From Rhynochetos jubatus (lineage: Eukaryota; Chordata; Aves; Eurypygiformes; Rhynochetidae), in NCBI GenBank assembly GCA_027574665.1, contig CM050658.1:23510317-23574316 (forward strand): a DNA stretch of 64,000 nucleotides, written 5' to 3'. Shown in pieces: positions 11,207-21,709 of this stretch; the first letter of the stretch is position 1; every line of letters starts with the position of its first letter. Both the position numbers and the translations under genes were made by a program. The notes under the pieces were generated by a model. The model was not told the origin of the DNA and ran no database searches. It worked only from the letters and a program-made list of their open reading frames with translations.

Positions 11207-12620
11207 CAGAATCATAGACCTTTAAGATCATCGAGTCCAGCCACGAACCAAACACTGCCAAATCCACCATTAAACCATATCCCTAAGCACCTTGTCCACA
11301 CGTCTGTCAAATCCCTCCAGGGATGGTGACTCCACGAGCTGGCCTGGGCAGCCTGTTCCAATGCCCGAAAGCCCCTTCCGTGGAGAAATTTTCCACAATA
11401 TCCAATCTAACCCTCCCCTGGCACAACATGAGGCCGTTTCCTCTTGTCCCGCCATTTGTCACTTGGAAGAAGAGACCAACACCCACCTCTCTGCACTCTC
11501 CTTTCAGGGAGCTGTAGGGAGCAACAAGGTCTCCCCTCAGCCTCCTCTTCTCCAGGCTGAACACCCCCAGCTGCCTCAGCCGCTCCTCACAGTCCTTGTG
11601 CTCCAGACCCTTCCCCAGCTCCGTTGCCCTTCTCTGGACATGCTCCAGCACATCAGTCTCTTTCTTGTAGTGAGGGGCTGTGCTGGTTTTAGGCAGGAAA
11701 GTGTTAACTTCCTTTACAGTTGCTGGCATGAAGACAGGTTCCTGAATCTACCCGGAGAATAGTACCGATAAGGTGTCTTTTTAGCAGGCGCTGGGGAGTG
11801 CCTGCACCAAATTCAGCTTCTGGTACTGCAGCTGTGTTCCCAGCTTTCTGCCTGTGTGGCCAGCTTTCTCACTGTGGGCAGTGAGGGAAGACACGCAGTT
11901 CAGACAGCTAACCCAAACTGACCGAAGGTGCATTTCATTCCATAGTACGTCATGCTAGGTACATAAGCAGTGAGCGGGCTCAGGGGGCCATGACACTTTC
12001 TCTCAGTTTCTCACCCTTACCAACACTCTCTAACTCCTTTGTTAGTTGCTTTGGTAACTCCTTTGCTGGCTCATTCGTGAGCGCGTTGTTGGGTCTGCTA
12101 GTGTTCCCGCTCGTGCTGTCGCTCATAGCGCGCGCTCGGACTCTGCTGCGATCGCTCTCGGGCTCCGGCTCTCGGGCTCTCTGGCTCTGACTCTCACTCA
12201 TCGGGACCTGGTTGTGCATCAGTCGGCAGGTGGTGAGCAACTGTATCCTACTGTATCCCATGTTTTATTTTCTATTGTTTTAATTACTTATTAGTAGTAT
12301 TATTTTCATATATTCATTTAGAGATATATTACTCATTTATATTCAACTGGTAAATATTCTGATCTCAATTTTATGAGCTTCCTTGTTTGTCTCCTCCGAT
12401 TCTGCCCCTCCGCTGGAGGAAGGGGGCGGGGACCTGTAGGCGGCAGCCTCGTGGTATTTGGCTAGCCGGAGTTACACGACGACAGCAGTCCCAAACTGAA
12501 CACGGTGTTCGAGGTGTGGCCTCGCCAGTGCCCATTACAGGGCAAGAATCACTGCCCTGCTCCTGCTGACCACACTGTTCCTGATGCCGGCCAGGACGCC
12601 GTTGGCCTTTCTGGCCACCC
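11207..12620 (-). mobile_element. CR1 LINE 3' fragment, copy 1 (split by LTR)
   Basis: 11207-11678 and 12489-12620 together read as the reverse complement of a CR1 3' end. Landmarks include ACAGAATCATAGACC, AAATCCCTCCAGGGATGGTG, GGCAGCCTGTTCCAATGC, CTTGTAGTGAGGGG and AACTGAACACGGTGTTCGAG. The element is truncated at its 5' end and interrupted by an LTR. The internal frames in it are shadows. Confidence 0.85.
11679..12488 (+). mobile_element. Solo-LTR-like insertion in CR1, copy 1
   Basis: An 810-bp block interrupts the CR1 consensus exactly between TAGTGAGGGG and CCCAAACTGAACAC. It starts TGTGCTGGTTTT, like many songbird endogenous-retrovirus LTRs. It has a TATA-like TACATAAG near 11960, then a GC-rich stretch, then an AT-rich part (12260-12370). 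No internal viral genes are present. I could not define a target-site duplication, so the right edge is approximate. Confidence 0.65.
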
Positions 12621-13189
12621 TGCTGTGGGCACCACATTTGGCTGTCCAGCTGCCTGCACGTCCCCAGTCCTGGAGGGCTTGTCTCATGGCAGCTCTGCTC
12701 TATGGGGAGAGGGGCTACAGCAGGACAGCAGAACAAGGCATCATCTCCAGTAAGGACTTTTCCCAAGTGTCCATGAGACCGAGGGTGGCGTTTGTTGGAC
12801 GCAACACAGGTTTCTGGTGACGAGACCTGTCAAGCCTCCCTGCAGGCGCCCGTCTCAGCTGCGGTTGTCATTGGGTTGCATGAGTTTACCCCTGAGCTGG
12901 AGGCTCTGCTGGTGGTGGGGACAATGTCCAGCTCTGCAGCAATTCACCAGGCAAAGGACCGATCTTGGGGAGGAATCCTCTGCCTTTCACACACGAGGAG
13001 GAGTGCCGCACACAACCTCCGTGAGCGTTTTTGCTGCTCAGCCTCTTGGAAGGACCGCAAAAGCTTTCAAGGGTGTTTTCCGTGGTGTTGTGGACTTTCC
13101 TGTTGAAGTTACTGGAGGCTCCTGGGGGTGGACGACCGCTCTACTGCACAGCCTTGGCTGTAAAGGCGTGTGCGGCTGCGGTGCCCTGT
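12621..13189. other. Intergenic segment after CR1, unit 1
   Basis: Non-repeat sequence shared with every other unit (23124, 30887, 38626, 46389, 57706 onwards). I see no supported exon. At about 13189 it switches abruptly into orphan tail sequence instead of continuing into the common 3' flank. Confidence 0.4.
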
Positions 13190-13887
13190 GACTGCCTCCC
13201 TGGCGGCTCTAATGGTGCCACGGTTGGGCGTATGCAGCACGCGGTTCCTATCGTCCTGGGCCTACAGGCCACTGAACGGCTTCTGCTGTGGCGGCTGCAA
13301 TGGCGGCTTTGCCAGGGGGTCCGGTACATGGTTCCTGCTGTTCTGGGCCTACAGTCCACTGAACGGCTTCTGCTGTGGTGGCTGCAATGGCGCCGGGGCT
13401 TGTGGTTGGGTTCCTTCTCTGGCCTGCGGCTGAGTGTGTGCTTCTGCCTCATCCGGGCAGCAGAGGATGGGTGAGTTGTGGCAGGCGGTTCCCACTGTCC
13501 TGGGCCTGGAGGCCTCTGAGCCGCTTCTGCTGTGGTGGCGGCAATGGCACCGGGGTTCTTGGTTCAAGTTCCTCCTTTGGCCTCAGGCTGTTTGCTTCTG
13601 CTTCAGCCAGGCAGCAGGGGATTGGCTGGGGGGACGCGGGGGGCGGTTCCTATCGTCCTGGTCCTTGAGGCCGCTGGCCTGGTTCCGGTGCGGCAGAGAG
13701 GCCAGGGACGGGCTGCGGGGGTGCGGGGGCCGTGGGGAGGCCGGGCGTGCTGGTTTTCCTGGCTGCTGTTGACCGCTCCTGGCTTTGGGTCCAGCTCTCG
13801 GGCGTGATGGGGCGGCCTATCCAGTTGTCTGGGCGCGAGGCGTAGCCGCTGGTGTCCGGCCGGGCAGCTGAAGCTGCCGAGTGGTGC
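13190..13887 (-). pseudogene. Orphan proline-rich tail exon with frameshift (block B)
   Basis: The tail acceptor lies just above 13887. In phase 2 it reads HHSAASAARPDTSGY and PITPESWTQSQERS, then shifts frame because of an extra T in the run around 13769 (CTGCTGTTGACC instead of CTGCTGTGACC). The frame then runs to a stop at 13650. Below that are two 87-bp minisatellite units (13245-13418). It is downstream of an orphan transmembrane exon and no start exon is attached. Confidence 0.6.
13245..13418. repeat. 87-bp minisatellite, two units
   Basis: Units begin TTCCTATCGTCC at 13245 and TTCCTGCTGTTC at 13332, an 87-bp step (29 codons). On the gene strand they encode the QQKPFSGLQ-type tail repeat. 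The matching orphan block at 47 kb has three units. Confidence 0.8.
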
Positions 13888-14410
13888 CTGTGGAGAGAGG
13901 AGGCTGCTGAGGCCCTCAGCCACAGACGGGACACAGGGACTGTCCTGCACAGCCCGGCCCAGAGCTGGCAAGGCTCACTGGCACGGGCTGAGCTGCTGGC
14001 ACACCCTGACCAATGTGGACACCTGCACCTCGTGGCAGCATTGGGCAGGGGAATTCCTGCGGACAGGTTCACCGCTCAGGAGCGGGCGCTGGCACGCCTC
14101 TCACTTTCTAGGGCAATCTTGTGCCCTGCTCTTCCTCTTCCTGACCTTGCTTTGCCTACGCCTGTCGCTCCTGGGGGCTGCTCTTGTCCGGACATGGTCA
14201 GGTTGAGCCAACCCTGGCTCCAGTCAGAGCGGGCCCCCAGGAAAGAGGCCCCCGAGCCAAGAGGCCAATTAGAGCATCTGACAGCAGCAGAAGCCTCAGC
14301 AGAGTTCTCTGGCCAACCACCGATGACGCGCCACCGCACAGCAGCCTGACTAGAAATGCTTCCTGGCTACGAGCAGCCATCAAAGGGGGCAGTGAGGGAG
14401 GATCAATGAC

Positions 14411-14585
14411 TCTCTTCTCTTCCTCTGCCGCCGGATCAGGACACAGCAGAAGATTATCCTAAGTGGTACACAAATCACGACTGCTGCTGTGGCTATCATA
14501 CAGCGCCCTCGCATGTCCTGGGGACAGAAGAGACCTCCGGTGCTCTGCGGATTGTCAGCGCTTCTGGGCCCCTCGTTGTCCGCAT
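14411..14585 (-). pseudogene. Orphan transmembrane exon (block B)
   Basis: A 175-nt homologue of exon 7. The acceptor (CTGCTCCTCCAG) is intact and the helix is recognisable (CMIATAAVVICVP), but an arginine replaces glycine in its middle (VPLRII). The donor has changed from GTGAGT to GTCATT. The sequence above it is tail repeat (LDQPTHPHSS), not exon 6. It is therefore cut off from exons 1-6 and is probably non-functional. Confidence 0.65.
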
Positions 14586-15505
14586 CTGGAGGAGCAGTTG
14601 GGAACGTTGGTCTGTCCTGTGCACCACTGGTGCAGGCAGTCGTAGCAGGACCGCTGGGGACGAGCTGTGGGGGTGAGTGGGCTGGTCCAGTTTCTCTGGG
14701 ATCTGGAGGCCGCTGGCCTGGTTCTGCTGTGGCAGGTGCAGTGGGGTGGGGGGACACAGCAGTCGCTTCCTCTTGTCTTGGGTCTGAAGGGCACTGAAGT
14801 GCTGCTGCTTCAGCCGGGTTAATGGGGGCAGAGTGGGTGGATGCGGCAGGGGGTTCCTATCGTCGTGGGCCTCGAGGCTGCTGGCCTGCCGCTGCCCTGG
14901 CGGCTCTAATGGTGCCACTGTTGGGGGGGATGCAGCGGGCGGTTCCTATCGTCCTGGGCCTACAGGCCACTGAGCGGCTTCTGCTGTGACGGCTGCAATG
15001 GCGGCTTTGCTAGGGGGTCCGGTACATGGTTCCTGCTGTCCTGGGCCTGGAGGCCACTGAACGGCTTCTGCTGTGGTGGCGGCAATGGCGCCGGGGTTCT
15101 TGGTTCAGGTTCCTCCTCTGGCCTCAGGCTGACTGTTTGCTTCAGCCAGGCAGCAGGGAATGGGCTGGGGGGATGCAGTGGGCGGTTCATATTGTCCTGG
15201 GCCTCGAGGCCGCCGGCCTGGTTCCGGCGCAGCAGAGAGGCCAGGGACGGGCTGCGGGGGTGCGGGGGCTGTGTGGAGCCCGGGCGTGCTGGTTTTCCTG
15301 GCTGCTGTTGACCGCTCCTGGCTTTGGGTCCAGCTCTCGGGCGTGATAGGACGGCCTATCCAGTCGTCTGGGCGCGAGGCGTAGCCGCTGGTGTCCGGCC
15401 GGGCAGCTGAAGCTGCCGAGTGGTGCCTGTGGAGAGAGGAGGCTGGTGAGGCCCTCAGCCGCAGACGGGACACAGGGACTGTCCTGCACAGCCTGGCCCA
15501 GAGCT
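14586..15505 (-). pseudogene. Second orphan tail fragment of block B
   Basis: Proline-rich tail sequence (14600-15426) with its acceptor just above 15426. The reading frame has the same extra-T frameshift (about 15308), giving TAARKTST, and ends at 15105. Other repeats such as QASGLQIPEKLDQ and FSALQTQDKRKRL are visible. The upstream side is broken at about 15505, where the normal intron is replaced by the 1.1-kb spacer. Confidence 0.55.
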
Positions 15506-16619
15506 TATGCAACCCACTGGCCCTGGCTGAGCTGTTGGCACACTTGTTTTGGTGCAGTTTTTCCCCTCTTAACTATTGGACAGCTCTATAGGCTTAGTTA
15601 TTCTTGTCAAGCCTTAGCTATTGTTCAGGGAGTCTGGTGGTGAAGCGCCCAGTATCATACCAAAACACTCTTGCACTGCCAAGGTGGGGAATGGCTGTGC
15701 TAGGGGTCAGTTGCCTGGTTACAGCGGGGATGTGTCTCCTCAACACCCTTTTGATGTTGCATTTGCGGAGCAGGATCCCACAGCGGAGCTCTGCTCTGCC
15801 CCGAGGATGCCACGTGCCCCGTGGGACCCAGGTGACTCCAGGTCCTCTCCCAGGTCTCCTTCCTGGGCTGTACCCCGTGGCTCAGCCCATGGGGGGTGAG
15901 GGGGACATCAGCTTATTGCAGGAATTTCTCAGCCTGTCTCTAGTGACACATAGACAGAAGGCACAGGAAAAGCACAGGCGCCTTTCAAAATGCCAGATGC
16001 TCTGTTGTTTCCTTCCCACCGTGGGTTTTCCATTACCCCAGCCTTGGCCCACCAGCAGTGTGCCCAGACGCTCTCCCCACTGCTCTTTGGCAGCCCCGCT
16101 GGTCCAGATCCTCCCGTTTCTATGGAAAGCCCTTCAGGTCAATGAGTTCCTGTTCCTCCTTATTTGGAAGCATGTGTCCTGGCAGGAAAAGCCATCCAGT
16201 GACCACACAGCTGATTCCTAAACGCACCCAGGGTCCAGAGGCTTCACACCACTGGACAGCCCGAGTCGCAAGTGTGTCCTTGAGGGGGGGTGTGGAGGGG
16301 AAAGCTGGGCAGGAGAGCAGACCCTGTGCACACGCTGCCCCTGCCCCTGAGAGTGCCCAGAGAAAGGACTCTCTGGAGCTCACACCTGCTCTTCACCACA
16401 CAGAGGAAGCCCTTGCTAAAGCCCTGGGGGGAAGACCATCACCCATACTTCTTGGGAAGAGGCGTTAAATCCCTCTCTCTCTCAGCCCTTTACAACTTGT
16501 TGGCACCAGGAATTGCAACCTAAGCCAAGGCCTCAGAAATAACAACAGTCCCAGCCTCCCTTTAGTCTGAGGAGCCATGTGTTTCTGTGGCACCCCCCAA
16601 ATTGACCTTATCTGTACTA
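15506..16619. other. 1.1-kb spacer, copy 2
   Basis: Same sequence as 702-1815 with very few changes. No gene recognised. Confidence 0.5.
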
Positions 16620-17733
16620 GTGCACAGCCTTGGTTGTAAAGGCGTGTGCGGCTGCGGTGCCCTGTGAGGAGTGGCCACAGCCGCAGGACCACGGCAGAAC
16701 TCTTAGGAATGCTTCAGCCAGCCTTTCAGCACGCTGCTCAAGCCCTGGGGTGGTCAGCCCTTTGCTCCTCCCAAGGCAGTAAACGGCTCGCTCAGGGAGC
16801 GTCTTAACAGGAGGCTCAGCACCCAGAGGCGGGGATACTTTGCAGCAGCCCCGGTTGGTGATGGCCCCTCAATTAGGGCCCAACAGGGGCCCATGAACTA
16901 GCGAGGACCTATGTTTTGCCTGCAGTACGTTTGCTTCTCAGCCTTGGGTCCCTGGAGATGCTCCTGATGGCTTCCCTCTTTTCCTGGGTACCCGGTTGGA
17001 GAGGTCGAGGGGCAGCTGATCCCGCTGCCGTAAACGTTCCCTCACCCCACGGACCCTCAGAAGCGTGAGAGATTGGTCAGGTTGGGCTCCCGTGACGGCC
17101 ACCCGCACCGTGCGTCGGTCAGGTTGGTGTCGCTGTCTGTGGCTGGTCACGGCCACGGGCTCCCCCAGCCCCGGCGGGCCCCGATGTTGGTCGGAGGAGC
17201 CCTGAGCCTGGCTCCTCTCTGCCGACAGTGTGGGTATCCACGGCTGTGCCGGGCACGGAGCTCAGCCAGCGCTGGTGCCTCGCAGGCTTGGCTGTTGGAA
17301 GCCCCCAGACACTTGTGTGACAGCTCTGTCCCTCTTTATTTGGGAGAAAGGATGGAAACGCGTAGCTGTCGGTGGGGCTTCCATCAGCGCATCCCAAGTG
17401 CTACCCTGTCGGGGATGCCTTCAGGCCTTGCTGGAGTGCTGGAGCAGTGGGCTGGGAGGGCAGGAAGGCCAGTTGGGTTGGGAGTGTGGCTGGAGGCCGC
17501 AGGCCTGGTTCCGCTGCTGCAGGGTGGCGGTTGACGAGCTGGAGGGACGTGGGGACCAGCTCAGCTTCATTGCGGCGGGGTAATGCGGGCGGCCTGGGCA
17601 TACCTGGTGGGTGATTTACTTTATCTTGAGGCTGGATGCTACTGAACTGCTTCTGCTCTAGTCAGGGTAATGGAGGCGAGGTGGGGGGACACGGCAGATG
17701 GTTCTTCTCCTTCTCTGACTTGAGGCTGATTTT
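16620..17733. other. 3' flank of gene 2
   Basis: Same block as 1816-2929. It holds the probable 3' UTR and the polyadenylation signal at 17335-17340. Confidence 0.5.
17335..17340 (-). terminator. Polyadenylation signal AATAAA, gene 2
   Basis: AATAAA on the gene strand about 400 nt past the proposed stop, conserved with the other units. Confidence 0.5.
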
Positions 17734-20700
17734 TTACTTCTGCTTCAACAGGATAGCCAGGGTCAGGCTGGGGAGGGGCAGGAGGCCCCTATTTCTCCTG
17801 GATCTGGAAGCCGCTGGTCTGGTTTTGCCACAGCAGCGCAGCCAGAAACGCGGGGGCTGAGAACGGGGGGCTCTGGGGAGGCCGGGCGCGCCGGTTAAAG
17901 CATCTGACTGCAGCAGAAGCCTCAGCAGAGATTTCTGGCCAACGACAACACGCCACTGCACAGCAGCCTGACTAGAAACCCCTCACGGATAAGAGCAGCG
18001 ATCGAAGGAGGCGTTGGCGAACATCACCGTCCTGGCCTTGCATCTTCCTCCACCGCCGAATCACGACACAGCATAAGATTATCCCAAGTGGCACACAAAT
18101 CACAATTGCTACTGTGGCTATCATGCAGTGCCATCTCACGTCTTTAGGACAGAAGAGACCTCCGGTGCTCTGCGGATTGTCAGCGCTTCTGGGCCCCTCG
18201 TTGTCCGCATCTGGAGGAGCAGTTGGGAACGTTGCAGCACGTTTGATACGGCCAGGCAGTTCTCCCTTTCCCCCCAGGGCTAGTGCCTGGAGGCACGCTC
18301 CCACCCTCTGGGACAGGTTCTCTCACTGAACAAACCTCAGAAGGCCAGAAGGAGAGAGCCCGGGGGGGGGAGCGCAGGTGCTTGAGCACTCGCTCGCTCG
18401 AGGGACGCAGACCAATCCCATCCCCGCAGCAGGCAGTGCAACCCCCCAACTCTCCCTGCCCCTGAGCCAGCTCCCACACCCTGAGAGGATGGAGTCCAGC
18501 CTTGTCCAGAGACGCTTGAGCCTTGCTCTCCCCTTCTGCCTTTTCTCCAGCACAGGCACCGCTTGCCAGTGCTCCCAGGCTCTGGGATGTGTCCCCCACT
18601 TAGGCACCCGCGCAAGACTGCTCAGTACCTGAGGCGACTTGAAAGAATTCATATACTTTGCCGTGGTGGTCTTTTCTGGGCTTCAGCAGCACTGCCAAAA
18701 AGCAGAGACAACAGGTAAAGCCTCAGCAGGGCCCAGGCCAGAGGATGCAAGATCCCAAAGGGTGACACCGGCTGGACACGGGACAGCGATTACCTGACGT
18801 GCCGGTGGCTGCCATCGCCGCTGTTTCTTCAGCAGAGGCTGGGAGTGAGCCGGCGCTGCCGTCCGCAAACAGCTCCTTCTGCACACCCTCTCGGTCCGTC
18901 TCTTGAGAAAGCAAGCGGGACATTTGGGTCAGAGGGATGCGTTCCCCATCAGGGAGACGGCATCGACTGGAGGCAGTACTCCTCAAAGGCACTGACAAGG
19001 TTTAGACAAAACGCCTGGGCTGTTGGGGCTGCACCGAGTCACTCGTGCAAGTAGCAGCCACGCCTGGCCTGCTGGGAGTGCAGGAGATTGCACACCACCC
19101 TCTGGCCTGCACTGCACCTGCTGTGTTTTGGCCAGCTGCAAGGTGGCCTGCCTCCAGAGAGGACGGGAAGAAGCTGCAACCAGGCCAGCTGGGGAAACAG
19201 CCCTGCTGAGAAGGGCTCCTCCACAAGGCCCTCTCGCCCTTCCCTGTAAGCACCAGCAATGGCCGCATTCGGCCCATCCCAGCTACCGGTCTGCAGATGG
19301 GAAATGGAGCATAACCCAGAAAGCCTGCCCAATCACCATCTCCACCTGACTTCCAGCCCTAGGGAAGGGCAGCCGGTGTTGCTTGGGACCTCACTCCCAC
19401 CTGGAACCAGCCCAGTGGGCAAGCAGTGCTGCCCGTGAGCTGAACTCGGCACACACCAGGCCCTCAAATCTGCCTGCCGACATCTGCACACGCCAGCTCT
19501 GAGCCGGACTGGTCAGACTGGGGCAGCAGCTGCCCCTGGCACTCGGCTCGACCCACAGCTGACCTATCCCTTCCAGCAGTGCAGGCAACAGCCTGCTCAG
19601 ACATGGATGTAAAACCTCTGGTTGCCGAGTCTCGCGGCTAAGGCAGAGTGAAATCTACTCACCGAGTCTTTTCTGCAGTTCCTTCAGCATTTCCCTTAGG
19701 ACCTCAGATGGCTTCGGGGATGTTTTTCCTCCTTCAGCTTGGTACTTTGCTCTGGGAGGTCCTTAAGAGACATTACTCGGTTCAGTTTCACATGACAGAA
19801 ACCCCGTGCTTAGCCTGCTGGTCAGCAGAGACAGACTACTCACCCCCGCGACGCCAGCCGGGCTCTAGTGCCGCATCGGCCCGAGGAGCTGGAACAGTCC
19901 TGCCCACGGACGCATCTGGAACTAAACACGCAGAGAAGTTTCCGTCATCTCCTGCGACCTCCATCGGCAGAACTGGATCGCAGAAGCGGAAAGGGGAGGG
20001 CACACATGCACAGGTCTCCATGCTCACAGCTGCAGAGGCGCCCTGCTGGCTGAGCCTGGGGCTTTGAGCTGGCAGCTCTCAGAGGGAGGAAAGAGCCGTG
20101 ACGTACCCAGGTGCTCTCCCGGAGGCTCAGCCCTGGAACCCAGCTGGGAAGCTGCATCACCTTCATCTCCAGGCATGGCTGCAAAGAAGCACAGGACACA
20201 ACAGCTCCCGTCACACAGTTGAAGGCACTCCTCCCGATGGGAGTGGCAGGGAGTGCAATTCAAAGATCCACTCGGCGGCACTGGCCTCTCCCTTCCCCTC
20301 AGAGCACCGTACAGTGACCGCGTGGTGCCTGCAGTGAGTGGCGCTGTGCTGAGCCAAAAGGAATCCAGAGAAAGGACTCCCTGGAGCTCACACCAACTCT
20401 AACCTCACCCCCAGCACCCCTGATGTCTCAGCAGCCGGCACCCGCCGGGAGCAGCTCAGGCTCTCGGGGACCAGCACAGACAGCTTTGCAAGGCAAAGCG
20501 CCCCGGGGCACATCACTACACCCAGCCTCTTGTCTCTCTGCTCTTCTCCATCTCTGTGGCTCCAAACCAAGATCCAGCTGAGAAGCTGCATAAGCACTGC
20601 CACCACCCTCATCTAGAAGCAAGCACAGATGCAAACCGTTTCCATCCCATGTTGGGATGCACTTAGTGACCTGTGGGCACTGGAAGGGGGTCACGTAACA

Positions 20701-20934
20701 AGCTGGGAGCCAGGCATAGGTGGAGATTGCCAAAGCTGCAGAGGGGCCTGGTGACCTCGTGCCTGGCAAAACCCACCATCCTCGCTTCTCTGGGAGAAGA
20801 ACCCTCTGGCCTGTGAAAGGCTGCATCGGCGCAGCCCACGTACCTGCTCCCTGTGCTTGCCACGGGGCAGCCCAGGCAGCCTGGACATGCAGGGCCACAA
20901 GAAGGAGGAAGAGGAGGTAGCAGGCAGAGGCCAT
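17734..20934 (-). CDS. Array gene 2: type I membrane protein with replaced tail
   Basis: Proposed exons: 20844-20934, 20107-20178, 19844-19921, 19663-19761, 18794-18991, 18629-18691, 18028-18210, 17734-17903. The total is 954 nt, or 317 residues. Exon 1 encodes the signal peptide, exons 2-6 a hydrophilic ectodomain, exon 7 the helix (CMIATVAIVICVP) followed by RRWRKMQGQD. The tail differs from genes 3-7: a deletion has fused the region below the transmembrane exon with the middle of the proline-rich exon (joint about 17885-17905). The exon 7 donor is the weak G|GTGATG. If it is skipped, the frame reads through to a stop at 17972. The intron below exon 4 lacks the 81 bp found in genes 3-7, as in the internal cassettes of gene 1. 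Confidence 0.6.
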
Positions 20935-21709
20935 GGCTCCCTGTGCTCGCACCACACTGCTGCTGCTGCTGCTGCTGCTGCAGTCGGGGCCAGGGGCTGA
21001 GCGGTCAGTGCTTATGGCCAGCGTGGTGCCTCAGGGCTCTGTGACATCACAGCCCCGCTGTGACCTCACAAGTGGGCACGGCTGCATGGGGATGGCTCTC
21101 AGGCTGCCAGTGGAGCACCTCTGGAGCACAGCCAGGGAGGCAGCACGTCCTGTCAGGCAGCTCCATCCAAGGGCTGGGACACAGTCCCTCCCGGGGCAGA
21201 GCCCACAGCTCTGCCCTGTTTTCCGGTCACTGTCGCCGGCACAGCGAGGAGCTGAGTCCCCCAGAACAACAGGAAACCACAGCCAAGGCATTGCTGACCT
21301 CCTCGGGTGCTGTTAGCAAACCCTCCTGAGGCTGCAGTGAGGGATTTCAGGCTCGAGACAAGTGCAGCTTCCCTCCCGTAGGCAGCCTTCGGGGTCCCGC
21401 AGGCTAACGAGTCACTTTTGTTTCAGGGGAAAGATGAAGCCTTTCCTTTTCCATTTCTTCTTCACGTGATGTTGAGGGGAACACTTGCTGTCAGGGACCT
21501 CAAACAGCAAAGACAGTCAATAAAACAGAAATCCTATTCTCTTACATTATTTGACATGCCAAAGGAAACCTCCAGAGAGCACGCAGGGGGGGTATATGCT
21601 TCCTGACCAGCCTAGTGGCCTTCTAGGATGCCGCGAGTCCATCAGTGGACAAGGCAAGAGCTACGGATGCCGTCGATCTATGGCGTCCCGGCGCCTGGTA
21701 ACGCAAGCA
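20935..21709. promoter_or_regulatory. Upstream region of gene 2
   Basis: Equivalent of 10432-11206. It has (CTG)8 at 20957-20980 and the CRE-like palindrome at 21040-21051. The distal part carries the TGAGGGGAACACTTGCTG variant shared with gene 3 but not with genes 4 and 5. Confidence 0.4.
20957..20980. repeat. (CTG)8 tract, gene 2
   Basis: Eight perfect CTG units, 23 nt above the start codon. Confidence 0.95.

Noticed and set aside
11292..11762. Open frames of 156 and 140 codons on both strands across the CR1 fragment
   Set aside because: They follow the untranslated-like 3' end of the CR1 element and run across the LTR junction; they are shadows of repeat sequence.
11980..12261. Minus-strand frame rich in serine and arginine (SESQSQRAREPEPESDRSR)
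   Set aside because: It is inside the LTR-like insertion and reflects its CTCTCGGGCTC-type simple sequence; no start context or partner exons.
11679..12488. Complete endogenous retrovirus
   Set aside because: Only about 810 bp with LTR-like ends; no gag, pol or env reading frames and no second LTR.
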